NCBI RefSeq assembly: GCF_023230885.1
Contig: NZ_JALNWM010000128.1
Span: 1-9,434, forward strand
Origin: Desulfocurvus sp.
GTDB lineage: Bacteria; Desulfobacterota; Desulfovibrionia; Desulfovibrionales; Desulfovibrionaceae
Reading direction: 5' to 3'
DNA length: 9,434 nt
A model generated the notes under the pieces. It did not search any database. It worked only from the letters and a program-made list of their open reading frames with translations, and had not been told where the DNA came from. Shown one piece after another: positions 1-5,326 of this stretch. The position numbers were made by a program, and so were the translations under genes. The number at the start of each line of letters is the position of its first letter. Within the stretch, counting starts at the first letter, position 1.

Positions 1-659
1 CCCTGCCCCTGGCCGGGCTGTCCGTGACCATCCCCCACAAGGTCGCGGTCATGGAGTTCCTCGACGAGGTTTCCGAGCGCGCCCGCGCCACCGGCGCCGT
101 GAACACCGTCTACCGCCGGGGCGACCGCCTGCTGGGCGAGAACACCGACGTGACCGGGTTCCTGGCGCCCTTGCGCGCCCTGGGCACCGCCCCGCGCAGC
201 GCCCTTGTCCTGGGGGCGGGCGGCGCCGCCCGCGCCGTGCTCGCCGGGCTGGGCGAACTGGGCGTGCCCGCCGTCCTGGTCACCGCCCGCGACCCGGCCA
301 GGGCCTCGGCCCTGGCCGCCGCCTTCGGCGCCCGGACCCACCCCTGGGACCAGCGCGGGAGCGCCCGCGCCGAGCTGGTGGTCAACACCACGCCCCTGGG
401 CATGCGCGGCCCCGGGCAGGGCCTGTCGGCCTGGCCGCCCAGCTCGCCCCTTGGCCCCGGCCAGACGGCCTACGACCTGGTCTACAACCCGGTCCAGACC
501 GCATTTCTGGCCCTGGCCTGCGCCACGGGGGCCCGGACCATCGGCGGGCTGGACATGTTCCTGCACCAGGGCCGGGAGCAGTTCCGGCTCTGGACGGGCC
601 AGACCTTCGACCTGCCCGCCGCCCGGGCCCTGGTGGCGGGGCTGCTGGCCCGGGGCTAG
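1..659 (+). CDS. aroE: Shikimate dehydrogenase AroE, 5' end cut by window edge
   Basis: Reduces 3-dehydroshikimate to shikimate with NADPH in the cytoplasmic aromatic amino acid (chorismate) pathway. The frame is open from base 3, giving 218 visible residues; family members run about 270-285, so some 55-65 N-terminal residues are missing. A GTG at 24 is not the start: it lies inside the conserved block GLSVTIPHK, which holds the catalytic lysine (visible residue 13). GENTDVTGF carries the catalytic aspartate. A glycine-rich nucleotide-binding loop (LVLGAGGAARAV) follows, then the NTTPLGM segment, YDLVYNP and the C-terminal GLDMFLHQG motif typical of AroE. All key motifs in the visible part are intact. 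It ends at TAG 657-659 and is followed by a good intrinsic terminator, so it is the last gene of its transcript. The paralogue YdiB is the main alternative and cannot be excluded by eye, but AroE is more likely. Confidence 0.95.
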   Translation, partial: LPLAGLSVTIPHKVAVMEFLDEVSERARATGAVNTVYRRGDRLLGENTDVTGFLAPLRALGTAPRSALVLGAGGAARAVLAGLGELGVPAVLVTARDPARASALAAAFGARTHPWDQRGSARAELVVNTTPLGMRGPGQGLSAWPPSSPLGPGQTAYDLVYNPVQTAFLALACATGARTIGGLDMFLHQGREQFRLWTGQTFDLPAARALVAGLLARG

Positions 660-736
660 GGCCGCAGGGGCCGCCCGGCCGCGGGCCCGGCTTACCGCGC
701 CCGGCGCAACCACACCGGCCCTTGCGGAGGGAAAGA

Positions 737-774
737 CGGGGCCGCTCTGGCGACAGGGCGGCCCCGGGCTTTTT
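737..774 (+). terminator. Intrinsic terminator of aroE
   Basis: A perfect 8-bp stem GGGGCCGC (738-745) / GCGGCCCC (758-765), extendable by the C737-G766 pair, has a 12-nt loop and is followed after a short G/C run by five T's (770-774). It lies 78 bp after the aroE stop in the right orientation. On the opposite strand no T-run follows the stem, so it should act on + transcripts only. Confidence 0.75.
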
Positions 775-1024
775 GTCGCCGGGTGGAACGCGCTGAGGGG
801 TGCGGACGATGGGGCGTGGGCGATGGGGAGCGGCGCCGTCGGGGTCGCGACCGCCGCCGGGGCGGCCTCCCGGCCCTGGCCCTTGCGGGCCCGGGGCACC
901 CGGGTGGCGCAGGCCCGCCCGGCGCCCTGGCCTTGGGCGCCCGGGCGCGGGCCGGTCTTGCCCGCCGGGGCGGCCCGGGCCGGGGCGCGGTTCTCGCGGC
1001 TGCGGGTCGCGGTCTGCGGCCCGC
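775..1024. other. Gene-poor GC-rich stretch between convergent aroE and mogA-like gene
   Basis: With the terminator region this makes a 365-bp gap (660-1024). Frames here are open only because of extreme GC: translations are low-complexity runs of Gly, Arg, Ala and Pro without a recognisable motif, and I see no start with a good Shine-Dalgarno. One perfect 7-bp inverted repeat, GGCGCCC (921-927) / GGGCGCC (935-941), lacks a T-run. No clear terminator for the minus-strand mogA-like gene was found. Confidence 0.5.
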
Positions 1025-1822
1025 TCAGGCCCGGGCGCAGTCGGCGGGGTCGCCCTGAAGCTTCATGATGGTGTGGACGAGGGTCGGCAGCAGGGGGTCG
1101 AGGTTCTCGGCCACGGCCTTGGGCGAGCCGGGCATGTTGACCACAAGGGCGCGGCCCAGGGTGCCCGCCACGGCGCGGGAGATGGCGCCGTGGGGCGTGA
1201 CGGCCAGGGACGCGGCGGTCATGGCCCGCTCGTAGCCGGGCAGGCGGCGGTCGATGGCGGCGAGGGTGGCCTCGGGGGTGGTGTCGCGCGGGCCGACGCC
1301 GGTGCCGCCGCTGGTGAGCACGAGGTCGAAGCCCTGGGTCAGGCAGAGATCGGCGAGCAGGGCGCGCAGCCGGGCGGGGTCGTCGGGGACGACCCAGGTC
1401 CGGGCGTGGGCCAGGGGCAGGGCGGCGGCGGCGCGCTCCAGGATGATGGGCGCGCATTTGTCCTCGCGCAGGCCTGCGGCGCCCTTGTCGGAAAGGACGA
1501 TCACGGCCAGGGCCAGCCCGGGGCGCTCGGCGGCGCAGGCGTGGGTCCCGGGGGCCAGGGTCAGGGCGCCCCCGGCGCGCAGGGCCAGGGCCGGGACCGG
1601 GGCGTGGCCCGGCCCGGGCAGCTCCAGCCGCGCCTCCACCGTCAGGACCGGCCCGCCGGGGGCGGGGGTCAGGCGGGTGCCCGCGGGCAGGGCGCAGGCG
1701 GCGGGCGCGCAGGAGAGCCCGGGCAGCCCGGCGGCGGGCGGGGCGGCCAGCACGGCCTGCCCCCTGGCCAGGGTCAGGGCGGCGGGGGCGGTCAGGGCGA
1801 CGCGGGCGAAGGATTCGTTCAT
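1025..1822 (-). CDS. MogA/MoaB-type molybdopterin adenylyltransferase with N-terminal extension
   Basis: Predicted to act late in molybdenum cofactor synthesis, where MogA/MoaB proteins adenylate molybdopterin with ATP before molybdate insertion; cytoplasmic. Of 265 residues, about 104-258 form the MoCF fold: VIVLSDKGAAG (108-117), the signature VLTSGGTGVGPRDTTPEAT (168-186, with SGGTG at 171-175 and the conserved Asp at 180), and MPGSPKAV (230-237). Ordinary MogA/MoaB proteins are about 160-195 residues, so the first ~100 residues are extra. They are rich in Ala, Pro and Leu, contain the look-alike pieces LTLARGQ (17-22) and LTLAPGT (87-93), and match no domain I recognise. The ATG is preceded by GGAG (1829-1832) at 6 nt. 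The start is only 16 bp after the stop of the DUF1614 gene, so the two are probably one operon. Family is confident; the choice between MogA and MoaB is not. Confidence 0.88.
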   Translation of the reverse strand: MNESFARVALTAPAALTLARGQAVLAAPPAAGLPGLSCAPAACALPAGTRLTPAPGGPVLTVEARLELPGPGHAPVPALALRAGGALTLAPGTHACAAERPGLALAVIVLSDKGAAGLREDKCAPIILERAAAALPLAHARTWVVPDDPARLRALLADLCLTQGFDLVLTSGGTGVGPRDTTPEATLAAIDRRLPGYERAMTAASLAVTPHGAISRAVAGTLGRALVVNMPGSPKAVAENLDPLLPTLVHTIMKLQGDPADCARA

Positions 1823-1838
1823 TGCGGGCTCCGGGGGC

Positions 1839-2528
1839 TCAGGCCAGCAGCACGGCCACGATGCCGGTGATGAAGATGCCGTCGAAGGTGCCCGCCCCGC
1901 CGATGGAGAGCACGGCGGCGTCGAGCACGCGGCGGGTGCGCGGGGTGGCCAGGTGCAGCAGGTCGGCGCCGACGAGGGTGCCCAGGGTTCCGGCGACGTA
2001 GGCCACGGGGGCGGCCTGGCCCTGGGGGGCGAGGATCAGGGCGGCCAGCGCCGTGGCCAGGGGCGGCAGCAGCACGGGCACGGCGATGCCCCGCCCCGGC
2101 ACGGGGCGGGCCAGGGCGTAGCACAGCGCGGCCACGGCGCCCGTGGCCAGCAGCAGCCCGGCCGAGGCGCCCATGCCGCTGACCAGGTAGAGGCAGAGCA
2201 GGCAGGGGATGATGCAGCCGCCGAGGTTCACGGCCACCACCTGGGGCACGAGCTCGGTCTCGGTGCGGACGTTGAAATGGCCGAAACCGGGGAAGGCGCG
2301 CAGCACCGGGCGCTTGACCACATGCCCTGTTTCGGCCACGGGGATGTTCACCCCGCTGCCCAGCAGGGTGGCGAAGAGCAGGGCGAAGCCCTGGAGCGGG
2401 GTCAGGCCCAGCTTGGCGAAGGCCAGGGTCACCAGCCCGACCTGGACGAGGATGAACAGGAGGACCAGAAGGCCCACGAAGCCCAGCAGGGCCAGGAGCA
2501 CCAGGGGGAATTGCAGTTGCGGTCGCAT
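1839..2528 (-). CDS. DUF1614 family integral membrane protein
   Basis: A 229-residue multi-pass membrane protein of unknown function. The frame is open back to 2735, but I place the start at 2528: the ATG there has GAGGAG (2534-2539) 5 nt upstream and opens straight into a hydrophobic segment, while the residues before it are polar and not family-like. Likely membrane spans are about 7-35, 46-62, 96-116, 119-139, 148-166, 174-190 and 216-229. Family-like landmarks are FAKLGLTP, the GSGVNIP loop (57-63), the NLGGCIIP segment (about 101-108) and the C-terminal GGAGTFDGIF (210-219), which I recall as typical of DUF1614. The charged loop 64-95 between spans 2 and 3 is the largest soluble part. 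It sits 16 bp upstream of the MogA-like gene. A role in molybdate or cofactor handling is only a guess from position. Confidence 0.8.
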   Translation of the reverse strand: MRPQLQFPLVLLALLGFVGLLVLLFILVQVGLVTLAFAKLGLTPLQGFALLFATLLGSGVNIPVAETGHVVKRPVLRAFPGFGHFNVRTETELVPQVVAVNLGGCIIPCLLCLYLVSGMGASAGLLLATGAVAALCYALARPVPGRGIAVPVLLPPLATALAALILAPQGQAAPVAYVAGTLGTLVGADLLHLATPRTRRVLDAAVLSIGGAGTFDGIFITGIVAVLLA

Positions 2529-2533
2529 GGGGG

Positions 2534-2539
2534 CTCCTC
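2534..2539 (-). promoter_or_regulatory. Shine-Dalgarno fixing the DUF1614 start
   Basis: GAGGAG on the minus strand lies 5 nt before the ATG at 2528. This decides for that start over the longer open frame reaching 2735, whose upstream part would run across the divergent gap and into the 5' end of rmlA. Confidence 0.75.
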
Positions 2540-2570
2540 GGGGCGCCGGGGGTTTTCCATTGTCGGGAAA

Positions 2571-2631
2571 TGGGATAGCGTCCTGTGCCGAGGCGGTTTC
2601 CGCGCAGGGGCGCACGGGAATTCCTATCCCA
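2571..2631. repeat. Spaced inverted repeat in the DUF1614/rmlA divergent gap
   Basis: TGGGATAG (2571-2578) and CTATCCCA (2624-2631) are perfect 8-bp reverse complements. Their centres are 53 bp apart, close to five helical turns, so they would face the same side of the DNA. A two-half-site operator or a looping site is possible, but an 8-bp match in a 139-bp gap can also arise by chance. Confidence 0.3.
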
Positions 2632-2645
2632 AGACGCAGGCGAAG

Positions 2646-2651
2646 TAAAAT
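2646..2651 (+). promoter_or_regulatory. Possible -10 element for rmlA
   Basis: TAAAAT matches TATAAT in five of six positions and stands out in this GC-rich context, 16 bp before the rmlA ATG. No good -35 box is found at normal spacing (TTCCTA at 2621-2626 would be 19 bp away with three matches), and the resulting leader would be very short. Confidence 0.3.
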
Positions 2652-2667
2652 CACGCACGGGGTCTTC

Positions 2668-3540
2668 ATGAAAGGCATCATCCTCGCGGGCGGTTCGGGC
2701 ACGCGGCTGTATCCGCTGACGCTCACGGTGAGCAAGCAGCTCCTGCCCGTCTACGACAAGCCCATGATCTACTATCCGTTGTCCGTGCTCATGCTGGCGG
2801 GCATCCGCGACATCCTGATCATTTCCACCCCCCAGGACCTGCCGCGCTTTCGCGAGCTCCTGGGCGACGGCGCGAGCCTGGGCCTGCGCCTGCACTACAA
2901 GGTGCAGCCCAGCCCCGACGGCCTGGCCCAGGCCTTCCTGCTGGGGGCGGAGTTCATCGGCGACGACACGGTCTGCCTCGTGCTCGGCGACAATATCTTC
3001 TACGGCCAGGGGCTGTCGGTGACCCTGCAGGCCTGCTCGCGGCTGGAGAAGGGCGGCATCATCTTCGGCTACAAGGTGCGCGACCCCGAGCGCTACGGCG
3101 TGGTGGAGTTCGACGCCCTGCACAACGTGGTCAGCATCGAGGAGAAGCCCGCGCGGCCCCGCTCGCGCTACGCCGTGACCGGGCTGTACTTCTACGACAA
3201 CGACGTGGTGGACATCGCCCGGGGGCTGAAGCCGTCGGCGCGCGGGGAGCTGGAGATCACCGACGTGAACAACGTCTACCTGCGCCGGGGCGACCTCAAG
3301 GCCGAGTTCTTCGGGCGCGGCCTGGCCTGGCTGGACACGGGCACCCACGAGTCCCTGCTCCAGGCCAGCAATTTCGTGCAGGCCGTGCAGGAGCGCCAGG
3401 GCGTGATCATCGCCTGCGTGGAGGAGATCGCCTGGCGCATGGGCTACATCAGGCTGCCCGAGCTGGAGGCCCTGGCCGCGCCGCTGGCCAAGACGCACTA
3501 CGGGCGCTACCTGCTGGAGATCGTGGCCGACAACGGCTAG
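2668..3540 (+). CDS. rmlA: Glucose-1-phosphate thymidylyltransferase RmlA
   Basis: Makes dTDP-glucose and pyrophosphate from dTTP and glucose 1-phosphate, the first step to dTDP-L-rhamnose and other deoxysugars of cell-surface polysaccharides; cytoplasmic. At 290 residues it has the usual family length. The ATG at 2668 starts with MKGIILAGGSGTRLYP, the standard N-terminus, although the frame is open further upstream. The nucleotide-binding signature GGSGTRLYPLT is followed by SKQLLPVYDKPMIYYPLS (22-39, Lys23 and Lys31). VLGDNIFYG (105-113) and WLDTGT (221-226) supply the two metal-binding aspartates, Asp108 and Asp223. IEEKP (157-161) and VTGLYFYD are also typical. The Shine-Dalgarno is weak (GGGG at 2659-2662). 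The partners rmlB, rmlC and rmlD are not in the window, so rmlA stands alone here, divergent from DUF1614 and convergent with holB. Confidence 0.95.
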   Translation: MKGIILAGGSGTRLYPLTLTVSKQLLPVYDKPMIYYPLSVLMLAGIRDILIISTPQDLPRFRELLGDGASLGLRLHYKVQPSPDGLAQAFLLGAEFIGDDTVCLVLGDNIFYGQGLSVTLQACSRLEKGGIIFGYKVRDPERYGVVEFDALHNVVSIEEKPARPRSRYAVTGLYFYDNDVVDIARGLKPSARGELEITDVNNVYLRRGDLKAEFFGRGLAWLDTGTHESLLQASNFVQAVQERQGVIIACVEEIAWRMGYIRLPELEALAAPLAKTHYGRYLLEIVADNG

Positions 3541-3557
3541 GGCGGGGAGGCGGGCGG

Positions 3558-3573
3558 CCCGGCTCAGGCCGGG
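3558..3573. terminator. Hairpin between convergent rmlA and holB, possible weak bidirectional terminator
   Basis: CCCGGC (3558-3563) and GCCGGG (3568-3573) form a perfect 6-bp stem with loop TCAG. The loop contains the holB stop codon (minus-strand TGA, 3564-3566). No T-run follows on either strand, so it is a poor intrinsic terminator. It is nevertheless the only clear hairpin in the 23-bp gap. Confidence 0.3.
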
Positions 3574-4400
3574 GCGCGCAGGGCCCCGTGCACATGGGTG
3601 GCCAGCCAGTCGAGGACCAGGGCCGGATTCACGGGCGTGGGCAGGGACAGGGCGTCCTGGGCATGGGCCAGGGCGAGGTCCAGGCGCTTCAGGCGCCCGG
3701 GGGACAGCCTGGCGAGCCCCTGGGCCACCGGGCCCTCGGGTCGGCCGCGCAGGGTGTGGACCACTTCGCGTTGCAGGGCCAGGACCAGGGCCATGGCCAG
3801 GTGCTTGTCCACCGCGCCCTTGACCCCCGTGCGCCGGAACCAGCCGCGCCCCGAGCGCCAGAATTCCATGAGCGCGTCCAGCCATTCGGCCAGGGCCGGG
3901 TCGGCCCCGGGTTCCCCGGGCCAGGCCAGGGTCAGGGTCCAGCTGCGCGAAACCAGGGTCGGCAGCAGCCATTCGCGCTGGGGCGCCAGCAGCACGAAGA
4001 CCGTGCTGCGGCTGGGTTCCTCCAGGGACTTGAGCAGGGCGTTGGCCGCCTGGGGCGTCAGCTCCTGGGCCTCGTGAAAGACGACCACGCGGACGCCGTC
4101 GCCGCGCGGGGCCTGGCCCAGCAGGCTGCGCAGCTCGCGCACCTCGTCGATCTTGATCTTGTCCTGCCCGCCGTCGAGGAAGACCAGGTCCGGGTGCACC
4201 CCCTCGCGCACCTGGACGCAGGAACGGCAGGCCCCGCAGGGGGGCTGCCCGGCGGCGCAGTTGAGCCGCGCGGCCCAGAACAGGCCGAGCGCCCGGCGCT
4301 CGGCCGCGTCGCCGCCCTCAAGCAGCAGCACCTGGGGCGGCGCGGCGGCGAGGCGGAGCAGCAGGCTGGCGATGCGGTTCTGGCGTTCGGGGATGTGCAT
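3564..4400 (-). CDS. holB: DNA polymerase III subunit delta' (clamp-loader subunit)
   Basis: Subunit of the clamp-loader complex that places the beta sliding clamp on primed DNA. The frame is open to 4439, but the ATG at 4400 has AGGAG (4405-4409) 4 nt upstream and gives MHIPERQ, so 278 residues are called. A zinc module is formed by Cys48, Cys55, Cys58 and Cys61. The P-loop position reads LLLEGGDAAERR (25-36) and lacks GxxGxGKT, as expected for delta', which does not hydrolyse ATP. The Walker B region reads VVVFHEAQ (105-112) and is followed by LTPQAANALLKSLEEP (114-129), a hallmark of the family. The sensor/arginine-finger motif is SRS (151-153) rather than SRC. The C-terminal collar domain is less conserved but alpha-helical in character. 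Convergent with rmlA and downstream of usp across 165 bp. tmk, a common neighbour of holB elsewhere, is absent. Confidence 0.92.
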   Translation of the reverse strand: MHIPERQNRIASLLLRLAAAPPQVLLLEGGDAAERRALGLFWAARLNCAAGQPPCGACRSCVQVREGVHPDLVFLDGGQDKIKIDEVRELRSLLGQAPRGDGVRVVVFHEAQELTPQAANALLKSLEEPSRSTVFVLLAPQREWLLPTLVSRSWTLTLAWPGEPGADPALAEWLDALMEFWRSGRGWFRRTGVKGAVDKHLAMALVLALQREVVHTLRGRPEGPVAQGLARLSPGRLKRLDLALAHAQDALSLPTPVNPALVLDWLATHVHGALRAPA

Positions 4401-4458
4401 GGGGCTCCTGGCGCTGGGCGCGGCGCCATGGTGGCCCAACCGGGGGCCGGGCGCAACC

Positions 4459-4516
4459 GTTTTCAGGCCAGGGCCAGGGGTCGCCCGGGCCGCTGGTGCG
4501 GCCCGGGCGTGAAAAC
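4459..4516. repeat. Perfect 12-bp hairpin with extra outer inverted repeat between usp and holB
   Basis: CGCCCGGGCCGC (4482-4493) and GCGGCCCGGGCG (4498-4509) are perfect reverse complements around a 4-nt loop. A second pair, GTTTTCA (4459-4465) and TGAAAAC (4510-4516), brackets it: the right outer arm touches the inner stem, while the left one is 16 nt away. On the minus strand it lies 57 bp after the usp stop. No T-run follows the stem in that direction, so it is not a classical intrinsic terminator. It may still block or stabilise the usp transcript, or act as DNA structure. Confidence 0.55.
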
Positions 4517-4565
4517 CGGGGGGCGTCCTTGTGCGGCGCGCCCCGCGTCGGCCGCCCGGGGGCGC

Positions 4566-5006
4566 CTACTCGGGGCGGACGGTGAACACGGGGATGGGCG
4601 CGCTCTTGACGACCTTCTCCGCCACGGAGCCGAAGAGGATGCGGTCGATGCCCTTGCGGCCGTGGGTGCCCATGACGATCATGTCCACGCCGTTCTCCTG
4701 GGCCACGGTGAGGATCTCCTCGGCGGCGTAGCCCGTGGTGACCTTGCCCTCCGCCGGGGTGCCCTGGAAATGCTCGGTGATGAACTTCTCCATGGTCTGC
4801 TCGGCGCCGTCGACGATGCCGCCCACGAAGCTCTCGATGCTGGACGGCGGGACGTGGAAGCCCACATACTGGGTCAGCGAGGGGGCGACGTAGAGCACGA
4901 CCACCTCGGCCCCCAGCTTGGCGGCGAGGGTGGCGGCGTATTCCGCGACGATGCGGCTGGAGTCGGAGAAGTCCACCGCGCACAGGATCTTCTTGATGTC
5001 CGGCAT
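4566..5006 (-). CDS. Universal stress protein, UspA family, ATP-binding type
   Basis: A 146-residue single-domain Usp protein, the usual family length. These soluble alpha/beta proteins dimerise and accumulate under starvation, stationary phase or other stress; exact roles vary. The start MPDIKKILCAVDFSDSS is typical, with Asp12 at the usual nucleotide-contact position after the first strand. The C-terminal signature G-2X-G-9X-G-S is complete: Gly113, Gly116, Gly126, Ser127 in GTHGRKGIDRILFGS. This points to the ATP-binding subgroup (MJ0577-like) rather than E. coli UspA itself. The ATG at 5006 has a strong GGAGGA (5011-5016) at 4 nt. Upstream lies a promoter with a perfect TATAAT and a leader of about 67 nt with a stable hairpin, so high or inducible expression is likely. 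It is transcribed toward holB, but the 165-bp structured gap argues against tight coupling. Confidence 0.93.
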   Translation of the reverse strand: MPDIKKILCAVDFSDSSRIVAEYAATLAAKLGAEVVVLYVAPSLTQYVGFHVPPSSIESFVGGIVDGAEQTMEKFITEHFQGTPAEGKVTTGYAAEEILTVAQENGVDMIVMGTHGRKGIDRILFGSVAEKVVKSAPIPVFTVRPE

Positions 5007-5055
5007 GGTTTCCTCCGTGGTGCTGTCCGGGGTTGCCCGGGGGTTGGTTCCGTTG

Positions 5056-5070
5056 CGGCCCGAAGGGCCG
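5056..5070 (-). repeat. Hairpin at the 5' end of the usp leader
   Basis: The + strand reads CGGCCC-GAA-GGGCCG, a perfect 6-bp stem with a 3-nt loop. It lies a few bases after the start site predicted from the -10 box at 5081-5086, so it would cap the usp mRNA. Such 5' stems can slow mRNA decay; this role is inferred. Confidence 0.5.
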
Positions 5071-5080
5071 GGAATGGAAC

Positions 5081-5109
5081 ATTATATAGGAATTACAAGT
5101 GTCTTGTAG
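5081..5109 (-). promoter_or_regulatory. Sigma-70-like promoter of usp
   Basis: On the minus strand a perfect TATAAT (5081-5086) stands in an AT-rich patch within GC-rich DNA. The hexamer 17 bp upstream is CTACAA (5104-5109), a poor -35. Initiation would be near 5074. The weak -35 with a perfect -10 suggests dependence on an activator or on the inverted repeat that covers the spacer. Confidence 0.6.
5094..5108. promoter_or_regulatory. Inverted repeat over the usp promoter, possible operator
   Basis: TACAAG (5094-5099), TGT, CTTGTA (5103-5108): a perfect 6-bp dyad with a 3-bp centre. It covers the upstream part of the spacer and the -35 position of the usp promoter, where a dimeric regulator would interfere with or replace -35 contacts. 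No regulator is identifiable from the sequence. Confidence 0.4.
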
Positions 5110-5124
5110 CGCCTGACCGGCTGT

Positions 5125-5153
5125 TAGACAAGGCTTTTTTTCTTGCGTATTGT
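5125..5153 (+). promoter_or_regulatory. Candidate sigma-70 promoter facing the 162-residue gene
   Basis: TAGACA (5125-5130, five of six matches to TTGACA), a 17-bp spacer containing seven T's, then TATTGT (5148-5153, four of six). It would give a leader of about 165 nt before the ATG at 5327. It could be a basal second promoter beside the sigma-54 site. Confidence 0.35.
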
Positions 5154-5270
5154 CGGGCTGCCGGCTGGGGGCGGCGGCGCCCCGGGCTGCCCACCCCGAC
5201 CCGGCGGACCCGGAAAATCCTGCCCACCGTCCGGAGGCCGCTTCTTGTATTTCGCCAGGTTACGTCGTCA
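5154..5270. other. Remainder of the usp/162-residue-gene intergenic region
   Basis: Part of the 320-bp gap 5007-5326. Apart from the promoter elements listed separately, it holds a short hairpin GGGGCG (5168-5173) / CGCCCC (5178-5183) and otherwise plain GC-rich sequence. An enhancer for a sigma-54 activator would be expected within 80-150 bp upstream of the promoter, that is in this stretch. I could not recognise a specific site. Confidence 0.4.
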
Positions 5271-5276
5271 GGGCAG

Positions 5277-5295
5277 TTGGCAGGCTTCTTGCTTT
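5277..5295 (+). promoter_or_regulatory. Sigma-54 (RpoN) promoter, near consensus
   Basis: TTGGCAGG-N4-TTGCTTT. The invariant GG (5279-5280, -24 box) and GC (5291-5292, -12 box) are exactly 10 bp apart. The match to the consensus YTGGCACG-N4-TTGCW is complete except for C to G in the -24 box. Initiation near 5303-5304 leaves a leader of about 24 nt with AGGAG (5316-5320) and the ATG at 5327. Transcription would need an AAA+ enhancer-binding activator. Confidence 0.75.
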
Positions 5296-5326
5296 GCTCC
5301 GGGAAACCGCAGGATAGGAGTACACT

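Noticed and set aside
783..1058. Possible small + strand gene after the aroE terminator
   Set aside because: No Shine-Dalgarno and a repetitive Arg/Gly/Ala product, while several frames are open at once here, all explained by GC content.
1819..3972. Very long minus-strand open frame (717 codons) across rmlA and DUF1614
   Set aside because: It is antisense to or out of frame with well-supported genes. Its translation is low-complexity Arg/Gly/Pro/Ala/His, an effect of extreme GC reducing stop codons.
5110..5141. Seven T's after a GCCT...AGGC pairing as a + strand terminator of a small RNA
   Set aside because: The stem is only four pairs with a bulge and a large loop, and no + strand gene or clear promoter precedes it. 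The T-run fits better as the spacer of the candidate promoter at 5125-5153.
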